DNA from: CAYMLL01 sp964390645
Lineage (GTDB): Bacteria > Planctomycetota > UBA8108
DNA length: 33,374 bases
Direction: 5' to 3'
NCBI GenBank assembly: GCA_964390645.1
Contig: CAYMLL010000042.1
Coordinates: 1 to 33,374, forward strand
The notes below the pieces were generated by a model. The model was not told the origin of the DNA, searched no databases, and worked only from the letters and a program-made list of their open reading frames with translations. Below are positions 23,862 through 31,913 of the stretch, in pieces (the stretch's first letter is position 1; every line of letters begins with the position of its first letter). Position numbers and translations under genes: made by a program.

Positions 23862-25739
23862 CTAGGGCGTGAAGGCGAGCCTGGCGAGGACGCCGAGCGC
23901 CTCGGGCACGACCATGGAAAGCGCATTCGTCAGCACTCGATGCGCCCGGATCTCGATCGCGTCGTCCGTCGACCGCGCGTGGACGTACCCCGGCTGGAAG
24001 TACGGCAGGAACTCCTCGCCCGCAGGCAGCAGGACGTGATCCACCCCGATCTCCTCCAGCGTCGGGCCCACCACGCTGATGACGGCGAGCAGCGAGTTGT
24101 AGCCGACGAGCACGCTTTCGCCGCCGCCCAGGAGGAGGACCGCGGCGCCATCGGCTCTCGTCGTCTCGAGAAGGGGCCTCCACCGCGCCACGTCGACAAT
24201 CTTCTCGGCCGTCGCATGTCGCAGCAGGTAGCGCTCGATCGCCTGCGGGGTGTCCGCGATGAGCACCCAGTCGGCCTCCAGAGGCGTGAACGCGATCGAG
24301 ACCCCCGGATCGAGCGCCAGGATGGCCAGCTTCGCCTCGTCCGGAAGCGCCACGAGCGGCCCGGTCGACGGACCGACGCCGAAGCCCCGCAACAAGCTCG
24401 CGACGCGCAGATACGCCACATCGTGTCCCTCGATCTCGAGGCCGGTGATATCCGCCTGGACCTTGCGTGCGAACTTGTCGAGCGCCTGCAGGTAGGGGAC
24501 GATCTGCTCGGTGCGACAGAGCGCGTAGCTGTCGGGGAGGAGGCCGCCGTCGGGTGGCGCGGCACGGAAGAAGGCGACGTCGAGCTTCGGCAACGTCTGG
24601 AGGTCGTCTTTCATCGACAGTCCGGTCGCCTGCTGCAGCCCCCGAGCGAGGCTCTCGAGGAGCGGCACGGCCGACAGCGCCTCGGGAAGCCCCTGCGCGA
24701 GCTTCTCGAGCTCGCGCAGGAAGCGGCCGGCGTCGAACGAGAACGACGCGAGCGCCGAGACCTTCGCCGGCACCCGGGCGAGCGCCTCGGCGTCACCGCC
24801 GCCGAGGCTCTCGGCGAGCAGCTCGACGAGCCCGCCGAGCCCCCCGGGGCTCTCGATCCTCAGGCTCTCCTCCCAGTCGCCGTCCGTGAGCGCGAGCTCG
24901 TACTCGATCGACGCGACCCTGTCGAGGCCGAGCGACGCGAGGACCTGCTTCGCCATCGCCAGGGACTCCTCCGCCCCGGAGCGGCCGAGGACACGTCCGA
25001 CGGCCTCGCGCAGATTGACGACGTGGAGAACCGCGCGCGCCAGCGGGGACTCGAGCCCCCCCGGCCGGGTCCGTGCGAAGACGGCATCCTTGTCGAGCCC
25101 CGCCCCGCCGGCAGCTCCATCGTCCGCGGCAAAGCGCCCGACGACCGCGTCGAAGCGCCCGGCGACGCCGAATCCGAGCACCAGGTGGTCCCCGAGGACC
25201 GCGGTGTGCACGGCGTGCTGCGGAATCGGCAGGGGGACGCTCCGCACCTCCTGCCCGGAGACGGCGCGCCGGGTCGGCTCCGTGCCGAAGGCCTGTCCCA
25301 GCACGCCGAGATACATCTCGACAAGCCCCTTCAGCGGCTCCGCGTGGTCCCGCAAATCGAGAGCGACGTAGACGTTCGCGGTGTTGTAGGGATAGCTGTC
25401 CTCCACGGCGATCGTCCACTTGCCCGCCATCACCTCGAGGAACCGGAAGACGTCGCCGCCGAGAAACGGATCGAGCTCACGCGTCTGCACGACGATCTCC
25501 CGACGGATCATCTCCGGCAGCTGCCCGAGCGCCTTGCGAAGCTGCGGGTGCGCCAGGATCCTGCCGAACGGGGTACGGGAGATCGCCGCGCGCAGGCCGC
25601 CGACATCGACTTCGAGCCAGAGGATCGTCGAGGCGGGAAAGCAGGCCTCGGGAGAGAACTCCCTCGCGGGGAGAGGACGCGAGGTGCCGAACGCGACAAG
25701 TCCCGCAAGGGTCCATGTGATGAGCTTCGAGGGCCGCAT
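23862..25739 (-). CDS. Exported protein of unknown function, paralogue A
   Basis: A 625-residue protein with a signal peptide (LITWTLAGLVAFGTSRPLPA). It shares collinear motifs with the protein encoded just upstream: HPQLRKALGQLP, DGDWEESLRIESPGG, GLSMKDDLQTLPKLD, GGLLPDSYALCRTEQ, GYNSLLAVIS and GVDHVLLPAGEEF. Overall it resembles DUF3352-like exported proteins, but I am not sure of that assignment and can name no activity. The ATG at 25739 has CGGAG 8 nt upstream; a GTG at 25748 would overlap the upstream stop (GTGA). Either way translation is probably coupled to the upstream gene. It ends with consecutive stops TAG TGA, right at the edge of the 15-bp repeat array. Confidence 0.75.
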   Translation of the reverse strand: MRPSKLITWTLAGLVAFGTSRPLPAREFSPEACFPASTILWLEVDVGGLRAAISRTPFGRILAHPQLRKALGQLPEMIRREIVVQTRELDPFLGGDVFRFLEVMAGKWTIAVEDSYPYNTANVYVALDLRDHAEPLKGLVEMYLGVLGQAFGTEPTRRAVSGQEVRSVPLPIPQHAVHTAVLGDHLVLGFGVAGRFDAVVGRFAADDGAAGGAGLDKDAVFARTRPGGLESPLARAVLHVVNLREAVGRVLGRSGAEESLAMAKQVLASLGLDRVASIEYELALTDGDWEESLRIESPGGLGGLVELLAESLGGGDAEALARVPAKVSALASFSFDAGRFLRELEKLAQGLPEALSAVPLLESLARGLQQATGLSMKDDLQTLPKLDVAFFRAAPPDGGLLPDSYALCRTEQIVPYLQALDKFARKVQADITGLEIEGHDVAYLRVASLLRGFGVGPSTGPLVALPDEAKLAILALDPGVSIAFTPLEADWVLIADTPQAIERYLLRHATAEKIVDVARWRPLLETTRADGAAVLLLGGGESVLVGYNSLLAVISVVGPTLEEIGVDHVLLPAGEEFLPYFQPGYVHARSTDDAIEIRAHRVLTNALSMVVPEALGVLARLAFTP

Positions 25740-25744
25740 GCTGG

Positions 25745-28204
25745 TCACTCCGATCGCTCGCGCTTCTTGCCGTAGCGCGCTGTCTGCTTCTTCAGCTCCG
25801 ACTGGAACTCGGCCTCCTTGACGAACCCGGTGCGAAGACCCACGTAGATGACGTTGCGGCCGCCGCCCCGGAACGCCTGCTTCTCGTAGCAGAGGATGCG
25901 CGACTTGACGTCACGGGGTCCCTGCTTCCACGGCACGACGTGGTAGCTGCAGGTCCTCTCGTCGATGATGAGCTTCCCGGCCGCGTTCTTGCGGGCGGGA
26001 CGGTCCGCGGAGAAGGGGTGCACGAGCACGGAGGGATCATCGAGGACACCGGCGTCCGCGAGCTTCTGGAACACGTGCACGCCGCCGCGCGGGTCGTGCG
26101 GGTAGGCCCGACTCTTCGTCTTCTCCATGTAGTTCAGGAAGAGCTGGCCGACTCTCAGCAGCCGCTGCTGGTCCACGGGAAGATCGGCGGGACGCGACGG
26201 CGACACGCCCGAAGAGCCGTCCTCGGCGGCGACCCCCGCCTCGCGCTGCTCCCGCGCGTGGGCGTGGGCGAGGGCGAGGTGCTCGCGGCGCATGCGGTTC
26301 TCGACGAAGACACTCCCCACCAGCCCCGCCGCCGTGGCGGCGAGGAGCGGCGCGCCGTACGAGCCCACGAGGTTGCTGACGAGACGATGGCCGTGAATGT
26401 CGAGTGACGTACGCGTCGCACGCACGCGGACAAATCCGTCGCGGAAGTGGTCCGCGAAGACCTCGCCGGCCGGAAGATGCGCGAGGTCCACACCGAAGCG
26501 ATCGAGCACCGGCCCGAGGGTCGGAGCCGAGCGCTGGAGGAGACTCGCGAGCGTGTTGTACCCCGCGACGACGCTCCTGCCCCCGCGCGCGACCAGGAAG
26601 ACGGAGCCGCGACCGATGCGTCCCTCGACGAGCTCGAGCAGAGCCTTGTCCGACTTCACGTCGACGCTCTTCGAGTAGTGCTCGAGGTAGCGTCCCACCG
26701 CCTGTGGCGAGAAACCGACGACAGCCCACTCCTCGTCGATCTTCGCCGAGCAGACCGCGAGAGAGGGATTCTCGAAGGCCCGCGCGAGCCGGTCGGCGAG
26801 GTCCCGTGGCTGTCGGACAGGTCGCCCGGAAGAGGCGAGGCCGAGCATCTCGACGATCTTGCCGACGCGATGATACGTCACCTCGTGACCGAGCACCCGC
26901 AGCGGGCGCGGCGCTGTCCCGCTGCGGCGCTGCACCTTGCGCAGCACGTTGAGATACGGCTGCAGCTCCTCGCGCCGGCAGACGACCAGGCTGTCGGGCA
27001 CCAGCCCGCCGGCCGGCGGCGTCACCGTGAAGGAGAACCAGTCGATCCGCGGCAGCGTGTAGAGGTTCGCCTTCAGCGACAGCCCCGAGGCCTTCTCGAG
27101 ACCCTTGAAGAACTCGTCGACATACTGCTGACCACCGACCCTCCATGCGATGTCGGTCGACAGCTCGACGATCTGTCGGACGGCGCTGCCCGGGCGCGCC
27201 GAGCCGCAAGCGATCTGCGACGCGTTCGCCGGCACCTTCTGGAGGCCGTCGAGACTGATCGGCGCCCTGAAGAGCTCGCCGAGGATCTTGATCGCGCCGC
27301 TGGACCCCTCCGGGCTGTCGAGGACGAGCCGGCCTTCCCAGTCGCCGTCCGCCAGAGCGAGCTGGTACATCGCGCCGCCGAGCGCGTCGATTCCGAGGGC
27401 CGAGAAGATAGCCTTGACCTCAGCCTCGGGGCCGGGTCCACCGAACGGGCCGGACTCGAAGGCCTCGTAGATTTTCTCGCGAAAGCCCCTCATGTTCAGG
27501 TAGGCGGTGAGAACCGGCCGCCCGTCGCCGACCGCGGCGCGCTCCCGCAGGGCCCTGATCGCCGGGTTGGAGCGCAGCGACCCCCTCGCCTCGCCCTTGT
27601 AGCGATCGATGATCGCGCGCAGGTCGGCGCCGTTGGCCCCGAAGAGAAGAGAGTCGCCGACGATCGCGTGCGCCATCGAGCCGCCAAAGCGAACCTGCCA
27701 CTCATGGTACTCGCAGCCCCGGTGCGAGCTCTTGACCGGAGCTTGCCCGCCGCCCTCGGCGGTCGCCGCCTTCATGAAGAAGTCGCTGATTCCCGCGCGA
27801 TGCTTCGTCAGCTCGAAGGACATGACCAGGGACGGACCTTGTTGCAGGTCGATCGACGGCGATGTGAGCGCGACCTTGCCCCGGAACATGGCGACGAAGT
27901 CGAAGAACGGCACCCCGAACTCCCGCTCGAAGTCGTCCATGTCCAGCTCGGTGTAGAGGAGCTGCTCGACGAGGCGGGGCAGCCGGCCGAGAGCCTTCTG
28001 CATACGCGGGTGGACAACGACAGCTCCGAGCGAGGTCTCTCGAAAGGCCCGCCGCAAGGTGCCGAGATCACCGGCGACGTGGAAGTAGCACTCCTTCGGA
28101 AAGTGCTTCTCGGGATCGAAGCGGTCCGGGGCGGCTAGCGTCGGGCGCGAGGCGCAGAGGGCTGACATGAAGCCAATCCCGAGCAGAACAGACGAACGCG
28201 ACAT
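25745..28204 (-). CDS. Exported protein of unknown function, paralogue B, with pseudopilin-like tail
   Basis: An 819-residue protein with a signal peptide (SVLLGIGFMSALCASRPTLA) and AGGAG before the ATG. Residues 1 to about 610 are homologous to the downstream protein: HPRMQKALGRLP, DGDWEGRLVLDSPEG, GLSLKANLYTLPRID, GGLVPDSLVVCRREE, GYNTLASLLQ and GVDLAHLPAGEVF. A hydrophobic segment (APLLAATAAGLVGSVF) then leads to a C-terminal domain found only in this copy, with YPHDPRGGVHVFQKLADAGV, LCYEKQ, and GGGRNVIYVGLRTGFVKEAE. That pattern resembles the C-terminal part of planctomycete DUF1559/H-X9-DG pseudopilin-like proteins, with the key His and Asp-Gly not conserved. Function unknown; first gene of a two-gene operon. 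Confidence 0.75.
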   Translation of the reverse strand: MSRSSVLLGIGFMSALCASRPTLAAPDRFDPEKHFPKECYFHVAGDLGTLRRAFRETSLGAVVVHPRMQKALGRLPRLVEQLLYTELDMDDFEREFGVPFFDFVAMFRGKVALTSPSIDLQQGPSLVMSFELTKHRAGISDFFMKAATAEGGGQAPVKSSHRGCEYHEWQVRFGGSMAHAIVGDSLLFGANGADLRAIIDRYKGEARGSLRSNPAIRALRERAAVGDGRPVLTAYLNMRGFREKIYEAFESGPFGGPGPEAEVKAIFSALGIDALGGAMYQLALADGDWEGRLVLDSPEGSSGAIKILGELFRAPISLDGLQKVPANASQIACGSARPGSAVRQIVELSTDIAWRVGGQQYVDEFFKGLEKASGLSLKANLYTLPRIDWFSFTVTPPAGGLVPDSLVVCRREELQPYLNVLRKVQRRSGTAPRPLRVLGHEVTYHRVGKIVEMLGLASSGRPVRQPRDLADRLARAFENPSLAVCSAKIDEEWAVVGFSPQAVGRYLEHYSKSVDVKSDKALLELVEGRIGRGSVFLVARGGRSVVAGYNTLASLLQRSAPTLGPVLDRFGVDLAHLPAGEVFADHFRDGFVRVRATRTSLDIHGHRLVSNLVGSYGAPLLAATAAGLVGSVFVENRMRREHLALAHAHAREQREAGVAAEDGSSGVSPSRPADLPVDQQRLLRVGQLFLNYMEKTKSRAYPHDPRGGVHVFQKLADAGVLDDPSVLVHPFSADRPARKNAAGKLIIDERTCSYHVVPWKQGPRDVKSRILCYEKQAFRGGGRNVIYVGLRTGFVKEAEFQSELKKQTARYGKKRERSE

Positions 28205-28408
28205 GGTCAGCTCCTGTGCCCAAGGACCACACACCGCTGTTTGGGAATCGAGTCGCCAGAACTCTCTGATAGTATAAGGCAAGTCAACACGAGGGGCGCG
28301 GTTTCTCTCACGGCTCGATCGAGAGATCCGCTCCGCAACCGGCGCTCGCCGGACCCGTCTCGCCGGGATGGAGTCCGGGCGTCCCCATCACTCCCCGGGA
28401 GGTGCTGT
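28205..28408. promoter_or_regulatory. Divergent promoter region
   Basis: A 204-bp spacer between divergent genes. An AT-rich patch at 28265-28290 holds TATACT on the minus strand (28276-28271), about 67 bp before the paralogue B start, and the overlapping TAGTAT on the plus strand (28270-28275). -35 hexamers at proper spacing are not evident. Confidence 0.35.
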
Positions 28409-30868
28409 ATGAGCTTCGCACCGGAATACCGCTCCGCGGGTTCACGCCGGATTCTCGGCGCTGCCATCGCGGCCCTGTCGCTGTCGATCGTCGCCCCGGC
28501 AGCGGACCTCGACCACGCGCTGTTTCGCGCGGTCCGCGAACGCGACGACGAGCTCGTGTCGACTCTCCTGCGCTCCGGAACGCCTGCCGACCTGCGCACC
28601 GCCGACGGCACGACCGCGCTGATGGTCGCCGCGCTGTGGGGAGACGCCGCGACCGTCGGACACCTGCTCGACCACGGTGCCGACGCCAAGACCGCGAACG
28701 AGTCGGGCGCGACGGCGCTGCTCTGGGGCGCCGGCGACGTCGAGAAGGTACGGCTCCTGGTCGCAGCCGGGGCCGACGTCAACGCGCGCTCGAGCCTGGG
28801 CAACACGCCGCTGATGGCCGCGGCGGCTCACCCGGCGACCCACGAGGTCGTCGGCCTGCTCCTCGAGCACGGCGCGGATGTCACCGCACGCAACGAGCGC
28901 GACGAGAGCCCGCTGACCGAAGCGGTATGGACCGAGAGCCTCGAGAGCGTCGACATCCTCATCGCGAAGCTCGTCGCTACGCGGAGCATCGGCAAGATCA
29001 CGGACGCCGCGTGGGACCGCATGCTCGACGGCGCCGCGATCCAGGGCAACGTCGAGCTGCTGGAGCGGCTGCTGCCGCATCTGCCGCGACCGGAGCTCCT
29101 CAGCGGCAAATCACGAGGAGGCTCGGACGCCCAACCGCTGCAGCAGGCCCTGCTCGCCCAGAAGCTCGACGCGGCCCGCTGGCTCCTGGCGCACGACGTC
29201 GACGTGGCGGGCAAGACCGCCGCCGGGAAGGTGCCTACCTTCCTACTGACGACGTACTTCGAGTCCGGCGAGACGTCCATCGCCAGAGCGCTGATCGAGC
29301 GCGGGGTCGACGTCAAGGCAGCGAACGCGCGCGGCGAGACCGCGCTCACCTGGGCCCGTCGTCGCGGACATCCCGAGCTCATCGAGCTTCTGCGAGAAGC
29401 CGGCGTCCCCGACGGGGTCGAGGAGGCCCCCGAGATACCCGACCGTGAGCCGCGGCCCGACGCCGGCTCCCGCGACGAGAGAGTGCGCGCGGCGATCAAC
29501 AGCAGCCTCGCGCTGATGCAGAAGAGCTCGCAGAAGTTCCTCGACCAGCGGCGCAACTGTGTCTCCTGCCACCACCAGAACCTCCCCGCGGTGGCGATGG
29601 GGCTGGCTCGCGACCGCGGCTTCGAGATCGATCAGGGCGCCGCCGATCGCATGCTCGCACGACAGCGCAAGGACTGGGGCCGCCGCCTCGCTCGTACCCA
29701 CGAGATGACCGGCTCCGTGCCGGTGGCGCCGCGCTTTCTGGGCTGGGGGCTGTGGGCCTTCTCGGCGCTCGGCTATCCACGCGACTTGATCACCGACACC
29801 TTCGTGCTCTACCTGGCGCGGACGCAGCGGCCGGAAGGACGCTGGACGACCGGCATGACGCGACCGCCGATGGGAGGAGGCGACATCCTCTCGACCGCGC
29901 TCGTCGTCCGCGCGCTGCGCTCCTACTCGATCGCCGGACACGAGGAGGAGCGCGATACCCGCATCGCACGGGCGGTCGAGTGGCTTCGCGAAGCACAGCC
30001 GGCGCGTCACCAGGAGGCGGTCTTCCGGCTGCTCGGGCTCACGTGGGCGGGCGTGCCATCTTCCGAGCTGCAGGGGTACGCGAAGGCCCTGATCTCGAAG
30101 CAGCGCGCGGACGGCGGCTGGGCACAGCTCGAGCATCTGCGAAGCGACGCCTGGGCGACCGGCCAGACGCTCGTCGCCCTCCGCGGATCGGGGCATCTGG
30201 ACGCCGACGACGACGCCTGTCGAAGAAGCGTCGACTTCCTCCTGCGCACGCGCTTCGACGACGGCTCGTGGTTCGTCAAGAGCCGCACCTGGCCCTTCCA
30301 GTCGCCGTTCGACAGCGGCTTCCCGCACGACCACGACCAGTGGCTCTCGATCGGCGCGACCTCCTGGGCAGTCATGGCGCTGGCCCTGACCGTCGATCCC
30401 GGGAAGACCGTGACCATCCGGTCGCGCAGCGAGGTCCGACCGGTGGAGCTCGCCGAGCCCGCGACTGCCCCCAGAGCGGAAGCAGCCGCCGAGAAGTCCG
30501 GGGCGCGCGCACCCGAGATCGAGTTCGCCCGCGACATCGCTCCGATCCTCTCGCGCTCCTGCGCACGCTGTCACGGCGGCGACGAGCCGAAGAGCGGCTT
30601 CACGGTGACGAGTCGCCGCACGCTCCTCGAAGGGGGCGAGAGCGGGGAGCCGGCGATCACCCCGGGCGACAGCGCTCGCAGCCCGCTCGTCGAGATGGTC
30701 GCGGGAAAACGCAAGGACCTCGAGATGCCGCCGCTGAAGGCGCGCAAGAGATACCCGGGCCTCAGCGTGGAGGAGGTGTCGAAGATCCGGACGTGGATCG
30801 ACCAGGGAGCTTCCTGGCCTCGAGGCGCCGGCGTCGAGCGGCCGGAAAAGTCCGCCACGGGCTCGTGA
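28409..30868 (+). CDS. Exported fusion: ankyrin repeats, c-type heme, terpenoid-cyclase-like toroid and PSCyt1 domain
   Basis: An 819-residue protein with GGGAGGT before its ATG and a signal peptide (ILGAAIAALSLSIVAPAA). Residues about 34-335 are ankyrin repeats (DGTTALMVAALWGD, SLGNTPLMAAAAHP, RGETALTWARRRGHPELI). CVSCHHQ at 384-388 is a heme c site. Residues about 390-665 form alpha-alpha repeats like the squalene-cyclase/prenyltransferase toroid (QRADGGWAQLE, DAWATGQTLVALRGSG, FDDGSWFV, GATSWAVMALAL) but without a DXDD cyclase motif. Residues about 704-803 are a PSCyt1-type domain with the second heme site CARCH (718-722) and LEMPP. Proposed role: periplasmic redox or scaffold protein; no substrate is evident. 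Similar ankyrin-heme proteins are known in Planctomycetota and Acidobacteriota. Confidence 0.85.
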   Translation: MSFAPEYRSAGSRRILGAAIAALSLSIVAPAADLDHALFRAVRERDDELVSTLLRSGTPADLRTADGTTALMVAALWGDAATVGHLLDHGADAKTANESGATALLWGAGDVEKVRLLVAAGADVNARSSLGNTPLMAAAAHPATHEVVGLLLEHGADVTARNERDESPLTEAVWTESLESVDILIAKLVATRSIGKITDAAWDRMLDGAAIQGNVELLERLLPHLPRPELLSGKSRGGSDAQPLQQALLAQKLDAARWLLAHDVDVAGKTAAGKVPTFLLTTYFESGETSIARALIERGVDVKAANARGETALTWARRRGHPELIELLREAGVPDGVEEAPEIPDREPRPDAGSRDERVRAAINSSLALMQKSSQKFLDQRRNCVSCHHQNLPAVAMGLARDRGFEIDQGAADRMLARQRKDWGRRLARTHEMTGSVPVAPRFLGWGLWAFSALGYPRDLITDTFVLYLARTQRPEGRWTTGMTRPPMGGGDILSTALVVRALRSYSIAGHEEERDTRIARAVEWLREAQPARHQEAVFRLLGLTWAGVPSSELQGYAKALISKQRADGGWAQLEHLRSDAWATGQTLVALRGSGHLDADDDACRRSVDFLLRTRFDDGSWFVKSRTWPFQSPFDSGFPHDHDQWLSIGATSWAVMALALTVDPGKTVTIRSRSEVRPVELAEPATAPRAEAAAEKSGARAPEIEFARDIAPILSRSCARCHGGDEPKSGFTVTSRRTLLEGGESGEPAITPGDSARSPLVEMVAGKRKDLEMPPLKARKRYPGLSVEEVSKIRTWIDQGASWPRGAGVERPEKSATGS

Positions 30869-30914
30869 GGCCCCGACATGACGGACCGGGGAGGGACGGG
30901 AGACCGGCCGCACC

Positions 30915-31913
30915 ATGATGAGGAACACCACGCTCCACGCGGGCCTGCTGATCGGTCTGACGACCGTCGCGGTGGCGCGGGCCGACGAGAGTCGTGCCCC
31001 GATCGGCTGCCTCGGCAACCCGAAGAAGGTCCGCCGGCTGCTGATCACGAAGCCGGGCGTCTACGAGAACTTTCTCGTCGACAGTCAGGGCGCGACGGGA
31101 AACCGGGTCAAGATCACCGCTAACGACGTCACGCTCCGCAACTGCGAGATCCGCAACGCCGCCGGCAACGGCATCGGCATCTTCGCGACCCGGGTGACCA
31201 TCGAGAGCTGTCACATCCACCATCTGCTCGCCGGGAGCTTCGAGAAGCAACGCGATGCCCACGGAATCACCGGCCGCTGGGGTGACGTGACGATCCGCAA
31301 CTGCGAGATCCACCACGTCTCCGGCGACTGCATCCAGCTCGACCCGGATCGCCAGTCGAGCGGCAAGCTGCTGATCGAGAGCTGCACGCTCTGGACCGGA
31401 CCGCTGGGGAAGGACACGGCCGCGTCCAGGAACGGCAGGTTTCGCACAGGACAGCGCCCCGGGGAGAACGCTGTCGACACGAAGACGAGACCGAGCGGGC
31501 CGCGATGCCGGCTGACCGTGCGCGACTGCCGCATGTACGGGTGGAAGCAGCCGGGGCAGATCGGCCTCCTCGCCGCGCTCAACATCAAGGAGAACGTCGA
31601 CGCGCTCGTCGAGGGCTGCGTGTTCGAGGACAACCAGGTTTGTCTCCGTCTGCGCGGGCCGACCCGGCGTGGAGGCGCCGAGGTGCGCATCACCGGTTGC
31701 GAGATCCACGACTCACGAGTCGGCGTGCGGATGGAGGACGGGCTCCGCAACCTCAAGATCCTCCGCCTCGGCTTCGGCAAGAACGTCGAGCGTCGCCACC
31801 ACCGTGTCGGACGCGGTCCGTTCCCCGGCTACGAGAACGACGGCGAGCACGAACTGCCGGAGCGAGAGAGGTCACGACGAGGTCGACCCGACGCTTCCCG
31901 GCCCGGCGACTAG
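30915..31913 (+). CDS. Exported right-handed beta-helix protein
   Basis: A 332-residue protein with a signal peptide (LHAGLLIGLTTVAVARA). Repeated rungs of the parallel beta-helix type are clear: VTLRNCEIRNAAGNGIGI, VTIESCHIHH, VTIRNCEIHHVSGDCIQL, LLIESCTLW, LTVRDCRMYGWK, ALVEGCVFEDN and VRITGCEIHDSRVGVRM. The regular Cys in each rung would form an internal ladder. Such folds occur in polysaccharide lyases and hydrolases, but no lyase active site can be identified. The C-terminal 50 residues are basic and disordered. It follows the ankyrin/heme gene by 46 bp and is probably in its operon. Its stop overlaps the convergent gene's stop by the palindrome CTAG. Confidence 0.8.
   Translation: MMRNTTLHAGLLIGLTTVAVARADESRAPIGCLGNPKKVRRLLITKPGVYENFLVDSQGATGNRVKITANDVTLRNCEIRNAAGNGIGIFATRVTIESCHIHHLLAGSFEKQRDAHGITGRWGDVTIRNCEIHHVSGDCIQLDPDRQSSGKLLIESCTLWTGPLGKDTAASRNGRFRTGQRPGENAVDTKTRPSGPRCRLTVRDCRMYGWKQPGQIGLLAALNIKENVDALVEGCVFEDNQVCLRLRGPTRRGGAEVRITGCEIHDSRVGVRMEDGLRNLKILRLGFGKNVERRHHRVGRGPFPGYENDGEHELPERERSRRGRPDASRPGD

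Noticed and set aside
23575..23871. Pentapeptide-repeat protein gene across the gap
   Set aside because: Frames reading ITALK, IFSAV or LQRRD lack a start codon with ribosome-binding site, and the gap length is arbitrary, so frame continuity cannot be judged.
23940..25775. 611-codon plus-strand open frame opposite paralogue A
   Set aside because: Arg/Glu-rich shadow; the minus-strand protein has a homologue next door, which proves the coding strand.
26447..28138. 563-codon plus-strand open frame opposite paralogue B
   Set aside because: Shadow; no motifs and opposite to the conserved paralogue.
29243..31048. 601-codon minus-strand open frame opposite the ankyrin/heme gene
   Set aside because: Shadow; spans the plus-strand heme motifs and the following gene start.
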